The translations under genes and the position numbers were made by a program. The notes below the pieces were generated by a model that made no database searches, was not told the origin of the DNA, and saw only the letters and a program-made list of their open reading frames with translations. Of a DNA stretch of 64,000 nt, positions 10,793 through 23,258 are shown in pieces; positions within the stretch are counted from its first letter, which is position 1, and every line of letters starts with the position of its first letter. The stretch is from Marvania coccoides (lineage: Eukaryota > Chlorophyta > Trebouxiophyceae > Chlorellales > Chlorellaceae): assembly GCA_963854735.1 (NCBI GenBank), contig OY978101.1, positions 1,488,001 to 1,552,000 of the forward strand, written 5' to 3'.

Positions 10793-12362
10793 TTACTTTG
10801 TCTGAAAAATATTCTGCTGCATTTTCCGAGGCACTCTGTCCGCCGCCGCCTCCAGCGCCGCCACTTCGCCGGCGCTCAACCGCCACCCCAGCGCCCCCAA
10901 ATTATCCCTCGCCTGCACCAGATCCTTCGCCCCAGGAATGGGGATAGCGCCCTTGCACATGCACCAGTTGATGGCCACCTGTGAAGGCGTCTTTCGCCGC
11001 GTTTTCGCCACTTCTTGCAAGGTGGAAAGCAGCGGGTCCAGGCCCGGTAAAATCTGCTTAAAAAGAAAGCCTCGGGGGCCGCCTGGCAGCGATGACGGGG
11101 CGTCTAAGCTGTACTTGCCGGTGAGCAGGCCCAGAGCTAGAGGGCTGTAGGCGATGAGCGCCAGACCGAGGTCATCGCACGCGGCCTTCACTGCCTCCTG
11201 CTGGGGGCCCCTGCTAAGCAGCGAGTACTGCACTTGCACCGACTGCAATACAAAGAGGGGGAGGGATGAATGGAAACCAACGAGCATTCTTTTGGGCGGT
11301 TTCAGCTTGGAAACTTTTTTTTTTTTTATGTGGAAAATTAAATTTGTGAATGTTTCACTCACCGCCAGGGGCACCCCTCGCTTGGACAGATACTTGTGGA
11401 TGCGCTGCAGCTGCTCCGGGCCGTAGTTACTCAGTCCAATGGCCTCCACCAGTCCCGCTTCATAAATGGCCACCAGCCCGTCCCACATCAGCCGCTCCTG
11501 CAGCGGGGCATAATTAGCGGTGCTCCAGTGCAGCTGCCCCAGCGCCACCTTGTCTGTTCCCAGCCGTTTCAGGCTGGCTTTGCACGCGTTGACCCACTGT
11601 TGGGGCGTGAGTCGCCAGGGGTAGGCTGCCAGCTTGGTCGCGATGTGAATATCGTTTCTCACGCGCTCGGAGCCAGGGTACTCTCGACAGAACTGGCCCA
11701 GCAGCTTCTCGCTCCTGCCCTCGCGCTTGCCGGTGCCATAGCTGTCGGCTGTGTCGTAGAGGTTGATCCCTGAAGACACCTGCAGCGATTTAAGGGGAGG
11801 GGAGGAGGAAAAGCACCATTTCTAATACATATTTCTAGAAGAGAGGAACGCATCTGAACTGCGTTTTGACATCACCCCCAGCTTCGCTCTTGCGAATTGT
11901 AAAGTAAAATACGCCGCTGCCCCCTCATGATTTACTAATTAGCACTCCAATGAACTCCATTACGAAGATTTTCTCACCGCCAGGGTGAACACATCTTGAA
12001 GTTGAGGGTCGATGCTCTCGTCATAGCCCCACAGCAGCGTATTGCCCCATGCCCTGAAATTGACAAACATTCGCATTTGCTTAATCGCCGTAAATGAGAG
12101 GGGATAGGTGAAAATTGTCTTACCAAGTACCAAGGCCCATAGGTGAAGATTTGAAGGGCCCCATCTGCACCATTTCGCTGGGACGGTACAGCGGGCGCTC
12201 CACAAACTTGCCGGCTTTGTTGGCGCCCAGCTGCGGGAGCGAGGGGAGCTGGAACTGAAAGAGAGCTTGCGTCGGAACAGCTGGGGTGCGGCGACGGCAA
12301 GGGGGAGCTTGCCGGGGCGTGAACAGCGTGGTGGCTGTGCCCCCCATTGCAAAACCCGCCAT
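10793..12362 (-). CDS. Aldo/keto reductase, plastid-targeted
   Basis: This is an NADPH-dependent oxidoreductase of the aldo/keto reductase superfamily. Exons are 12362-12124, 12053-11978, 11779-11363 and 11242-10793 (393 residues). The leader is Arg/Pro/Thr-rich and looks like a plastid transit peptide. The catalytic tetrad is visible: Asp and Tyr in INLYDTADSYG, Lys in IHIATKLAAYPWR, and His in LGQLHWS. The family signature VEAIGLSNYGPEQL and the cofactor-loop IPIPGAKDLVQARDN are present near the C terminus. The architecture fits the plant chloroplast group that includes Arabidopsis At1g06690-type proteins, from memory. The natural substrate is unknown. Confidence 0.9.
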
Positions 12363-12726
12363 TAAATGGGTTTCGCCGGTTTAAAGGAGGAGGAAGGACG
12401 TGGGGTGCTGGCGAGATCGATCTTGTGCTAGAATTTGAAATATCTGAATGGATGTCTCACTGTTTTCGGGTTGTGAAGTGATTCCCTGCTCTATATACTA
12501 TTTGATGTTGAACGGTAGCCGAGAAGATCGTGGATATCGAGGGAGGACGAGGAAGGAAGAAAAAAGCGCACAAAAACTCTTGCTCTTCCCGTTTCAAAAG
12601 CTATTTAATTTTATAATAAAATATTCATATTTGCGAATATTACAAAAAACAATTCCAAACCCCTATGAACACTCCCTAGTACATTATTAAATTTCTTCAA
12701 TCACAAGCCGCCGAGTTTTTCAGGCG
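12363..12726. promoter_or_regulatory. Divergent promoter region
   Basis: The AT-rich gap lies between the starts of the aldo/keto reductase (minus) and CWC22 (plus) genes. It must contain both promoters; no defined element is identified. Confidence 0.4.
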
Positions 12727-15382
12727 ATGCCGAAGCGCTCAGAGTCGCCGGAAGACAGGGGCAGGGGCCGCTCCCCCAAGCGAACCCGCCGCGATCGGTC
12801 TCCAAGGTTAGAGCTAATTGCTTCATGATTACAAGTTTTTTGTTTGTTTCGCGTGCGTGTTTCTGTGCGTCTGTTCGCTTGATCAAAACAATAAACGTGT
12901 CCTCGTTATTATCCTGACACCACCCTCCATTTTTTGTGCCTGCAGCAACAACAGCGGGGATGACGACCGCCGCCGCCGCCAAACCAGCGACAGCCCAGCC
13001 GCTCGCAGGAAGCGATCCCCCAGCTTGGAGCCCATCCGCGCCACAGGCCATCGCTCCGCATCTCCTCCCCAGCAGCAGCAAAACGGCGACTACGACAATG
13101 CCGCTGCAGCTGACCCCCCCGCAGCTCAGCAAACTGCTGCTGCTCCGGAGCAGCGCAAGCCGAAGGGCACTGGGCGGGCGGGCGGGGCGTACATCCCTCC
13201 CTTCAGACTGGCACAGCAGATGGCAGAGATCGAGGATAAAGACAGTCCAGCCTATCAGCGTCTCACATGGGACGCCCTGCGCAAATCCATCAACGGCCTG
13301 GTCAACAAGATCAACGCCGCCAACATCAAGCACATCCTGCCGGAGGTGTTTGCAGAGAACCTGCTGCGCGGGCGGGGGCTGCTGTGCCGGTCGCTGATGA
13401 AGAGCCAGACGGCGTCTCCCTCCTTCACCCCTGTTTACGCTGCCCTTGTCGCGGTGATCAACACCAAGTTCCCCGAGATTGGGGAGCTGCTGCTGCACCG
13501 CGTGGTGACGCAGTTCAAGCGCTCCTATCGGCGCAACGACAAGCCGGTCTGCCTGGCGACGCTGACCTTCATTGCTCACCTGGTGAACCAGCAGGTGGTG
13601 CACGAGGTGCTGGCGCTCGAGATCGCGCTGCTGCTGCTGGAGACACCCTCGGACGACGGCGTGGAGGTGTGCAGCGAGTTTGTGAAGCAGTGCGGGGCGA
13701 TGCTGCAAGACTTGTCCCCGGCGGGGCTTACGTTTGTGTTCGACCGGCTGCGCGCCATCCTTCATGAGGGCATCAGCGTGTCCAAGCGCACGCAGTACAT
13801 CATCGAGGGGCTCTACGCGGTTCGCAAGGCGGGATTCAACGCCTCAGGGTTTCCGGCGGTGCCTAAAGAGCTGGATCTGGTGGAAACCGCAGACCAGATC
13901 ACCCACGAGATCGGGCTGGAAGACTCGCTGACCCCGCAGATGCACCTGGACGTGTTCAAAGAGGACCCTGAGTACCGGCAGCACGAGGAGGAGTACGCTG
14001 CGGTGCGGCGGGAGATTCTTGGGGAAGAGAGCGGAGCGGAGGAAGACAGCGGGGAGGAGGGTGAGGAGGGCAGCAGCTCCGAGGAGGAAGACGAGGAGGA
14101 GGAGGAGGGAAGAGAGGGGTACGAAGGTGGTGGCGGTGGTGCGGCAGCCGGGGGGCCTATTCAGGACCACACCGGCACGGATTTGGTGAACCTGCGGCGC
14201 ACGATCTACCTCACTATCATGAGCGCGCTGGACTTTGAGGAGGCGGGGCACAAGCTGCTGCGGATGGGGATCCCCGAGGGGTTGGAAAATGAGCTGGCAA
14301 CGATGATCATTGAGTGCTGCTCCCAGGAGAAAACCTTCATCAAGTACTACGCGCTGCTGGCGGAGCGGTTCTGCAAGCTGGGGAGGGTGTACTCGGACTG
14401 CTTTGCGGACTGCTTCATCGCGCAGTACCGCCTCATTCACCGCCTGGAGACCAACAAGCTGCGCAACGTGGCCAAGATGTTTGCGCACCTGCTGGCCACG
14501 GACGCGCTGCCGTGGGCGGTGCTGAGCGTGATTCGGCTGACGGAGGAGGATACCACCTCCTCCTCGCGCATCTTTGTGAAGACGTTGTTTCAGGAACTGG
14601 CGGAGACGATGGGCCTGCGGGAGCTGAACGCGCGGCTGGACGACCCGGATTGCGCGGCTTGGTTCACGGGGGTGTTCCCCCAAGACACCCCCCGCAACAT
14701 GCGCTTCGCCATCAACTTTTTCACCTCCATCGGTCTGGGCGGCCTCACCGACCGCATGCGGGAGACGCTGAAGGACCTGCCGCGGCTGCTGGCGGAGCAG
14801 CAGGCGCTGGCAGCGGCGGAGGCGGAGGCGCGGCGCAAGCAGCAACCCTCTTCTTCTTCCGACACAAGCTCAGGATCGGACACCTCAACTGACTCTGACT
14901 CCTCCTCGGACTCGGGTTCGGACTCCTCCACATCCTCCTCGGGCTCTGACACCTCCTCTGACAGCAGCGGCAGCGACAGTGAGGACGGCCGGCGGCGGGG
15001 CCGAGGAAGAAGCGGTGGCAGAAGGAGCGGTGGCAGCCGCAGGTCTCCTCCGCCTTCCAGGCGGCGTGGAGAGGAGGACAGGGAGCGGGAGGCGCCTCGC
15101 AAGGGCCGTTCCAGGTCCAGGTCTGCTTCTAGGGGGCACAGGCGGAGGCAGGAAGAAGGCACTCGCGGGCGGCGGCCCTCGCCTTCTCCGCCGCCCAGGG
15201 CGGAGCGGCGGGTGCAGGAGCGCTCAAAGTCGCCCGCCCTGCCCCCCAGCAGGAGGGACAGGGAGAGGGAGGAGCCTCCCCGGCGGGACACTGGCAGAGA
15301 GAGGGAGCGGAGGGATGAGGAGCAGCAGCGCAGGCGCAGATCGTACTCGCGCTCGCGCTCCCCCAGGGACCGCCGCCGTTAG
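12727..15382 (+). CDS. CWC22: Pre-mRNA-splicing factor CWC22
   Basis: CWC22 is a spliceosome component that escorts eIF4A3 to pre-mRNA and so starts exon-junction-complex assembly. Exons are 12727-12806 and 12946-15382 (838 residues). A short basic/Ser N terminus leads to the MIF4G domain, from about residue 125 (AQQMAEIEDKDSPAYQRLTW) to about 320, with RGLLCRSLMKSQ and KRTQYIIEGLYAVRK blocks. An acidic Glu-rich linker follows, then an MA3 domain starting at TDLVNLRRTIYLTIMSALDF. The tail is a long Ser/Asp and Arg/Ser (RS) region typical of splicing proteins. The length and domain order match plant and animal CWC22. Confidence 0.95.
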
Positions 15383-15618
15383 TTGGAAGTTAGTTTGGGG
15401 GACACGCGGCGAGGTAGAGGGAGATAAAGGGGAGGAAGAGAAGAGGAGGAATTATTCCCTTGACGTGGTGGTTGGTTGAAGTTGACACAAAGCAATTTTT
15501 TTTAATACTTGGCAGCAGCTTTTGTTGATGGGGATATGTGACGGTTGGTTTATGTAAAATCCCTTCAACTTAATGTTATGCAAATTTATGCAAATTCTCA
15601 GTAGCCACTAAAGTGGAT

Positions 15619-16872
15619 TCAGTCGGAGTTCAGGTCCCGCTGAGTCTTCATGGAAATTCCTCCCCACCAGCCTTGGCCTTTCTTTCTGGTCTGATGTAAT
15701 TCACTGTCAAAACGGGCGTCTATTTCAATATTGGTATGGCGCAGAATTCCAGGTACACAAGCGTCAGCAACAGCAGAGTGAGAAAACATAAGGGAAGGCT
15801 GCTGCCAGCACCCTCTCCATTTCGGTAGGAATGCAGCACAGCATCTCCCCCTCACGTGCATGCAGATGCAACCATGAACACGCCAATTTCAGTATAGACC
15901 CATTCTTACGTGCTGGCGGCGACGTGAATAATTTCTCTGCTGCGATGGTCCCTCTCAACTCCCTGCTGAGCATCATAGTCAGGGTCACGATTCAGCCGGT
16001 CTTCCCGCCTTGCCGCGTCCAGCTCCAGCTCCCCAAAGCTCTTTGCGTTCTCCTCTGCGTGCACCGCAGCCAGCTGCGAGTAGTCCTCTGCCGCCTGCAC
16101 AATAAAAGAGGCCTCGCCATCCGCCAGGTCGCGCAGATGCTTGGCGGGGGATCCCGCCCACACCTGCCCCGGTTTCACCACCGTGCCGGGCACCAGCAGC
16201 GCGCCTGCAGCCACCACTCCGTTTTTATGCACGTGAGCGCCATCCATGACAGTGGCTCCCATGCCCACCACGCAGCAGTCGTCCAGGGTGGCTGCGTGGA
16301 TGGTGGCGCCGTGGCCGATGGTGACGTCGCTGCCGATGACGGTGGGCAGCGGCTTGGCGGCCGCGTTGTGCTTGGCGACGTGGATCATTACATTGTCTTG
16401 GATGTTGGTCCGCTCACCGACGCTGATGCTGTTCACGTCGCCTGGAATGGGAGGGGGAGGGGTGAATTGGGGGGTTGGGGGAGAAAAGCAGGGGGCTGCT
16501 GTGCAAAAATGCGGATTAAAACGCACCTCTCAGCACTGCTCCATACCAGATAGAAGACCCCTTTCCGATCGAGACATCGCCGATGACGCTGGCGTTGGGA
16601 GCCACGAACACGTTGTCGGCCAGCTTTGGCCGCGCGCCTGCGTAAGGCGCCAGCGTTTGTGCTTTATTCACTGCAGTAATCGATGTAAATAAATAAAGGG
16701 GCCAGAGTGAGCCCTTAATCCGTGCGGTTTCCCTGTTCAAGATGGTTGTCGACAATCAATCTTCCTCACATGTTTCCCTGTATCCCAGTTTCCCCTGCAT
16801 GGCGACTCCAGCCTCCTCAAAAACCTTCCCTAATCCCCTGATCACCGACCCAACGCCTCGCAACACCGCCAT
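15619..16872 (-). CDS. Gamma-type carbonic anhydrase-like subunit of mitochondrial complex I
   Basis: This left-handed beta-helix protein belongs to the gamma-CA trimer attached to the membrane arm of complex I in plants and algae. Exons are 16872-16770, 16670-16527, 16441-15910 and a last exon whose acceptor is uncertain. The N terminus VLRGVGSVIRGLGKVFEEAG is the usual helix of mitochondrial gamma-CAs. Hexapeptide repeats run through VFVAPNASVIGDVSIGKGSS, SVGERTNIQDN and VIGSDVTIGHGATIHA. The candidate zinc histidines are in MIHVAKHN and TIGHGATIHA. Two acceptors, at 15691 and 15704, both keep frame and give tails of different sequence (273 or 287 residues in total); the coordinates here use the longer one. 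Confidence 0.9.
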
Positions 16873-17221
16873 CTTTAGTACGTTGTGATTGAATTAATTT
16901 TTTAATGGAGTTTCGCAGCGGGGCCTTGCAGCAAAAACATTTGGCTTGAACTTCGGAAAAAATAAAGAAAACTAGTTGAGACCCAACCTGCGCGTACGCT
17001 GGCTAAATTACAATTAATAAAAACATTCTGCCGATTCAGAAAGCTGGCCGTGGCATCACAGCCTTCACCACATTTTCAGAGACCTACCTGATCAGCTTTT
17101 ATTTTTTTTTCAAACGCGGAGAGATACACAACCTCCTTCGAGTAATTTTCACCCCCTCGTGCTCTGTTTGAACTCCTCCAAAGGCCGCTGGCGGGTGCGC
17201 AGCAGCAGCAGCAGGGAGAAA
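16873..17221. promoter_or_regulatory. Divergent promoter region
   Basis: This spacer separates the gamma-CA (minus) and AP-2 mu (plus) start codons and must hold both promoters. It is AT-rich with no recognised element. Confidence 0.4.
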
Positions 17222-18791
17222 ATGGCTTCGCACATCGGCGCCATATACTTTATCAGTGGCAGAGGAGACGTGTTGATACAGCGGCTGTACCGGGATGACA
17301 TTGAGTACGTTATATGATATAGCTATCCCAGGCCCCCTCACAGACCATCTAGCAAATAAATAATAAAGTATATAATATTCTTTTCGCCCGCTTACACCGT
17401 CACTTTTCTCCCTTCCTCACCAAAGCGCTGCAACTCGATTTTCCCCCTGCAGCAAGACCCTGGCCCAGGCGTTCCGCACGCATGTCCTCAACACCAAAGA
17501 CCGCGACACCGCGGCGCTGGCCCCTGTCCGCCAGTTTGGCGACCACACGTTTCTGTACCTCCGGGCCTCCAACGTGTACCTGCTGGCCATCACCCGATCC
17601 AACTCTAACGCCCTCATGATCTTCCAGTTCCTGTCCCGCCTGGTGGACCTCATCCGCGCGTACTGCAACGGCAACTTCAGCGAGGACATCGTGAAGGGAA
17701 ACTTTGTGCTCATCTACGAGCTGCTGGACGACGTGAGAAGTATTGATATTGGAATAGCCCAACAATACTATATTACTGCTACTACGTGTTGCCTAAAACT
17801 ATTATAGGTTTACGCATTCTTTCAGAATTTTGAGTGTAATTTCCCCCCTTCCCAACATGTTTGTTATCTGCTTCAATTAATACAGGTGCTGGACCACGGC
17901 TACCCGCAGCTCACCGACCCCACCACCGCCAAGGCCTTCATCTTCCAAAAGGGCTCCTCCTCGGAGAAGCAGCGGGCAAAGCGCGCCGCTGAGGCGCAGA
18001 ACGCCACCCTGCAGGTCACGGGCGCGGTGGGCTGGCGCAAGGACGGGCTGCGGTACAAGAAGAACGAGGTGTACCTGGACGCCATCGAGACTGTCAACGT
18101 GTTGATGAGCCCGCAGGGCACCGTGCTCCGTGCCGACGTGCAAGGCCGGATTGCCATGAAAGTGTTCCTCTCTGGCATGCCCGACATCAAGCTGGGGTTG
18201 AACGACAAGCTGGAGGACGCCACGTTCCACCCCTGCGTGAACCTGGGCCGCTGGAACGCGGAGCGGGTGGTCTCGTTTGTCCCGCCAGACGGAGAATTTG
18301 AACTGGCCAAGTACCGGTGCACGGAGGGAGTGGAGCTGCCGTTCAAGGCGACGGCGCTGATGACGGAGCAGGGGCGGCTGCGGATGGACGTGGTGGTGAA
18401 ACTGAAGTCTGCGTTTGACCCAAAACTGTACGCCACCAACGTGGTGGTGCTCATCCCCGCGCCGCCCCAGACGGCGCGCGCAAACTTCGCGGTGAGCACC
18501 GGCAAGGCGAAGTACGACCCCAAGCGGTCGGCGCTGGTGTGGAAGATTAAGAAATTTGCGGGGAACGCGGAGCACACGCTGGCGGCGGGGGTGGAGCTGA
18601 TTGCCACGGCGCGGGAGCGGAAGCCGTGGGGGCGGCCGCCGCTGGCGCTGAGCTTCCAGATCCCGATGTGGAGCGCGTCAGGGGTGAGGGTGCAGTTCAT
18701 GAAGGTGTGGGAAAAGAGTGCGTACCGCGTGGACAAGTGGGTGCGAAAATCGACAAAAAGCGGCGACTACCAGATCAGGCTGTCGGGCTAA
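17222..18791 (+). CDS. AP2M: AP-2 clathrin adaptor complex subunit mu
   Basis: The mu subunit of AP-2 binds tyrosine-based sorting signals and phosphoinositides during clathrin-mediated endocytosis at the plasma membrane. Exons are 17222-17304, 17453-17732 and 17886-18791 (422 residues, close to the usual 430). The longin-like N-terminal domain begins IGAIYFISGRGDVLIQRLYR and contains SNVYLLAITRSN. The mu homology domain starts near residue 165 with AVGWRKDGLRYKKNEVYLD, then FLSGMPDIKLGLNDK and FVPPDGEFELAKYR. Similarity in the linker and in these blocks favours AP-2 over AP-1, AP-3 or AP-4. It converges on the M16 protease gene across a palindrome-bearing spacer. Confidence 0.92.
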
Positions 18792-18934
18792 AAAATGGGG
18801 CAGAATATAAGAAGAATCTGATTTAAAGTGATTGGTTTCTTTTTTATTTCGGCGTTTTGCAATGACGTGACTCTCTAATAAAGAAATTGAGGAAAATGGG
18901 AGCTACTACGGCAAGCAAGGGCAGGGTTCTCAAG

Positions 18935-19025
18935 GGGACCTTGTGGATCGCAAGGCCTCGTACGTCTCACGCAAGGGGGCCTTGTGGATCACAAGGGCTC
19001 ACGTCTCACAAGCGCCAGCCCTCAG
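18935..19025. repeat. Tandem pair of hairpin-forming repeats in a convergent spacer
   Basis: Two copies of a roughly 40-base unit occur between the converging AP-2 mu and M16 protease genes. Each carries an inverted repeat, CCTTGTG then a 3-base loop then CACAAGG (the first copy has one mismatch), followed by ACGTCTCAC and CAAG. They could fold as stem-loops in transcripts from either strand. The remaining spacer (18792-19285) shows further scattered CAAGG runs but no gene. Confidence 0.5.
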
Positions 19026-19285
19026 TTGTACAAGGCCTCACAAGGCCATACTAGCTTTCTAGATTGTGCTGTGGATTTTTATTAGTTTATTAAGTGGCAG
19101 GCTATGCGTTGAATGATGCGGTTGAAAGAGAATGGCTGAGATCTTCATTTTTTTTCTCTGAAGACTCGACACACGGGCCCTGCTGAAAGGTACTTCCCCA
19201 AAAATTATACGTGCCAATCCATTTCATGCAGATTTCGTGTTTTTTTTCTCCCACTCCAGCAGCAGCAGCATGTAGGTACATTTTA

Positions 19286-22200
19286 TCAGCAGGGCGAAGG
19301 GAACAGCTCCTGCGCTCGCTTCCACTTGAACACGTCGTCAACCTCCTCCAGACCTTCCTCCACCTCCTCGCTACCCTCCTCCCCAGCACCGGCAGCCGCC
19401 TTCGCCGCCTCCACCCTCACACAGAACTTCCTCCTCGTGGCCTTGCTCAACAGACACTCGTCAAAAAATTCCAGCAGGTCCGCCAGCGTCAGCTTTCGCA
19501 GTTCCTCCACCTCCTCCTCCTGCCGGTTGAACCGCAGAGTTCCGTCGTCCACCTCCGCCCAGTCCTGCATCGCCACCTCCCGCAGCCGCTTGGGCCGTTC
19601 CAGCTTGGCCTTGGCCAGCTCCTCCACGCTGGCTGCAAACTCCTCGGCGCTCAGCGCCGCCAGCTGGTCGCGCAGCTGCGGCAGGAACGCCTCCACCCGC
19701 GTCTCCAGGTGCGCAGCGGTCTTGGCACTGGACTGGATGATGAAGGCCAGGTTGCGCACGGTGAGGGTGAAGAAAGAAGAAAAGAAAGTGAGGTAGCCCA
19801 GCTGCGGACGAGGAAGAAAAGAGGAGGGTTGAGGCTTCAGCCATTTCATACTAATACAATACATTTCATAGTGAAATTTTACTTTATTATAAAAAACACA
19901 AACAAGAAATTTTACACGTTTACATGTCGGAAGGAAGAGAAAATAAATAAAATAAAACGTACCTGCTCCACTGTGCGCAGCTGGTGGTAAGCCGGGCGGC
20001 GACCGACGTGGGTAACCAGCGCCGCCAGGGCGTTGCGCCGGAGGTCGTCTGCCCCCACCTGGAATGCCACCACAGTCGCCGAGTTGTCGTTAGCGGGGTT
20101 GGGCCCAGGGCGGCGCAGAAGGATGGGGCGGCCTGGGGTGAGCTTGACGACGCGTGCCTCGTGGGCCTGCGAGGCGGAGGGAGGGGTGGCGCTGCAGCGT
20201 GTGCTTAGATCCTCTTGCAGGGCGTCGATGAGGGCAGAGAGGCGGTCGGCTGGGAGGTTGCCTGCTGCGTAGCTGTTGAAAGAGATTGCGGCGAGGACGG
20301 GGTTAAAAAAATAGGAGTACAAGTCGAAGAAACATTCTATTAAATTATTTGTTTCTTACGCTTCGATGTGGCACTTTCGCAGCAGGCGCGGCAGGAAGGC
20401 CACCAGGTCCGCGTGGGTGAGGCTCGCCAGCTCTGCCTCATAGTCTGCGACGTGCCAGCGGCGGGCCTCCATCGTCACCGACATTTCGTAGAGAGCCATC
20501 TGGTAGGGCTGCTCAAACCGCATGTTGGCGTAGTCCTGCACAAAAAATGGTTATTGGTTGAATGAAGGTTAAAATTTTCGATCCGCCCATTCGCAAAATT
20601 GTGCCGCCAGAACTGATTGTCAAACCGAGATAAACAATCAATCAAATTACGATGATTAATTTAGAAAAAGAAGAAAAAAGATTAATGGGTTGTTTCTTTC
20701 GTTTACATAACCAGCAATTTTATCACCTTGGCCAGCTTCTCTTTGATGACCGCAAAGCGGTGCGCCGGCACGTCGGTGGCCAGCGCCGCCTCCAGCACTG
20801 TCGTCGCCAGCCGAGGCAAGCTGTCGTGGTAGCCCGAGACCGAAGCCAACAACCCACGCGCAGAAGAGCGCAGCGAGTAGTGCAGGCCCGCCAAATCCGC
20901 AGGGTAGGTCACTTCCGAGAGAGCGTCATTGGCCAGCTTTGCCGCCAGCTGAGTCATCACCGCCGCAGAGGGGGAGGCGTAGCTGGCTTCGGGGAGGCTG
21001 AGGTGCAGGAAAACGACAGCTTTGGGGACTTTGAACGTGGGGTCTGGGCGCAACCAAATTTTAGACCACGGCGTATTGGATTCCAGCCGTGGCTGAGTTG
21101 CAGCCTCCTGTGTTTGATGGAGAAAAAGAAAGAGGTAGAAAGAAAGAAAATTAATGAATTAGGAATGCGCACTATCGCGAATCCCAACTACTTCAAAAAA
21201 TTGCAGCGGAAAAAAACGCGCCCTTTGAGAAATTGAAGGCAATAAATTTCAGGAGTAACTTTTTCCCAATTCACCTCCACCAGGCTGAAGTCCTTGGGCA
21301 CAAACTCGTTAGCAGCCGGCATGTGCAGCCCTGCCGGTATTTTTCCGCTGCCGCTCCACGCCTCCACCCACGCCGCTGGCAACCGCCCCACGCAGTACTG
21401 CGTTCCATACCACTGCTCTGTACTAGTGCAATCCGGCTCCAGCTCCTTTGATGCCCACATTACGCGGGCTTTAACCGGGGTCAAATCGTCCAGAGCTTGG
21501 CGGATGAGTGTGGGGTCGTACCGCAGAGGCACGCCGTAGATCGAGAGCAGCAGCGACTCTGCAGGGTACACCTGCAGTTCAAAATAATGAAGTTATTAAT
21601 AAACATTATTTTTTTTAAATACAAACTCAACTTAAGGCTTTCGGGCTGAAAATATGCCACACATGTAAATGTTATGCCGCAATAATTAATTGATGCATTG
21701 ATTAATTAATCTACTTGCCTGCATGCCGTGAGCCAGGGACGACACATAGTGGTAGGGGTCCAGCTTGTCCCTGAAGTCAAACTTCATGCGATTCAGCGAT
21801 CGCATTTCATTCCACACCGCCTCGATCACTCCCCCCTCCCCTCTCAACAACTCGATGTACCGAAAAACCACAGCCACCGCCTCCCCCACGCGCCGCTGCC
21901 CCTCGTCTGTCAGCTCAATCCGCACCATGAAGAAGCTGCGAGTGGAAAAGCTCGTTGACGCTTCCCCCGCCACTAAACTGGTGGCCCACCCCCGCGCTTT
22001 CAGCAGCGCGAACACCGAGCCGTCGCCTTCGTGGCCCAGCAGGTGCGATAGGTAGTGCAGGGGGGCTGCTGCAGCGTGCTCCTGCTCGGAAACAGTGTCC
22101 CATTGCAGCTCAATGCTGTGCCCATTCTTCTCCGGAATCACTTTAATTAGAATGCCGGATTGGCCGGGGGTGATAGGGTCGGCGGGGATGGCAGCGGGCT

Positions 22201-23258
22201 GCAGGCCCCTGTCCACTACTGGGGTGAATTTTTCACGCACCAGCGCTTCGAGCTCGTCCAGAGTGTGGCGACCGACCACCGCCAGCCGCATGAGCGAAGC
22301 TGAGTAGTGCTCCTCGTAAAACTGCTTGAGGCGCTCGTGGCTGGAGTCGCCGCGGGCCTGGGGGTGCTCGATTAGGGTGACCAGGTTGCCTGTAAATTTT
22401 TTTTCATTTGTAGGTGAGAGGGGTTGGCGACAGAGAGAGAGGCATAGACGGAGAGAGACAGAAGCTTTTCGTCACAAAATAAAGGTTATAGGTTGATTTT
22501 CTTTCTTTCTCACCGGTGGAAAATTTGGTCATGGGGTGCACAGGATTTGCAGTTGACCGCCACAGCTGCAGCTTCCGCCAGGCGTCCGCATTGAGGTTCT
22601 TTCCGTGCTCGCTGTCCACCGCGTGCGCTTCCCTATCCACCCCATCTTTGCTGATGAGCGGGCAGATGAAAAATTGGGCAAATCGGTCCAGCGCCTCTGG
22701 TAGCGCGTCCCAGGCCACGTCAAAGTGGTACTGGGTGGATTGGTTGGCGGTGTAGGCGTTGGTGCGACCGCCCTTCTCGGCAATGAACTTTGAGTATTCG
22801 TCCTCCTGTGAGAAATAACAAATATTTTTCTTGTGAGTTTTGTGGGTTATTAATTAATTAATAGTGCAAAATAGGCAGCTGAGGGCCTCGAAAAAATTAG
22901 AGGGTAGCAGGGTATGCGGGCCTTACTTTGGGGTATTTTGCGCTGGAGTAGAAGAGCATGTGCTCCAGGAAATGAGCAAGCCCTGGCATGCTGGGAGAAA
23001 AAAAAAAGAAAAAAAAAAGGCGTGAGCTTTTCGAGTGTTCAAGATGCCCGTTTCTCAAAAACAAAAGAATGCGCAGTATGGCCGAATTACTCACTCCTCT
23101 GGATCGCTCATAGAGCCCACTCTGACGTCGCAGGCGGCAGCAGCTTTGTCCGCGTCTTTGTCGTGCACAAGCAGCGCTTCCAGCCCGTTGTCCAGCTTGA
23201 CGAGACGGTATACATACTCATCTATCGCAGGCGCCTCAAAAGGCGCCGAGGCGGTCAT
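19286..23258 (-). CDS. Insulysin-type M16 zinc metalloprotease
   Basis: This is a large peptidase of the insulin-degrading enzyme/nardilysin family, which degrades peptides in a closed clamshell chamber. Nine exons (23258-23095, 22990-22927, 22805-22514, 22389-21719, 21571-21275, 21107-20727, 20535-20360, 20272-19963, 19801-19286) give 956 residues, near the family norm of about 1000. The inverted zinc motif HFLEH lies at about residues 61-65 in GLAHFLEHMLFYSSAKYPK, with the distal acidic ligand region AVDSEHGKN downstream. Family blocks such as EEWYGTQY-like EQWYGTQYCVG, HIEA and RTVEQLGY are present. No SKL-like peroxisomal tail is seen (it ends FPSPC), so location is open. The fourth intron requires a GC donor (CAG followed by GCAAGT). 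Confidence 0.93.

Noticed and set aside
13844..14845. Long minus-strand frame within CWC22
   Set aside because: Antisense shadow of the MIF4G/MA3 exon; no independent splice signals or family motifs.
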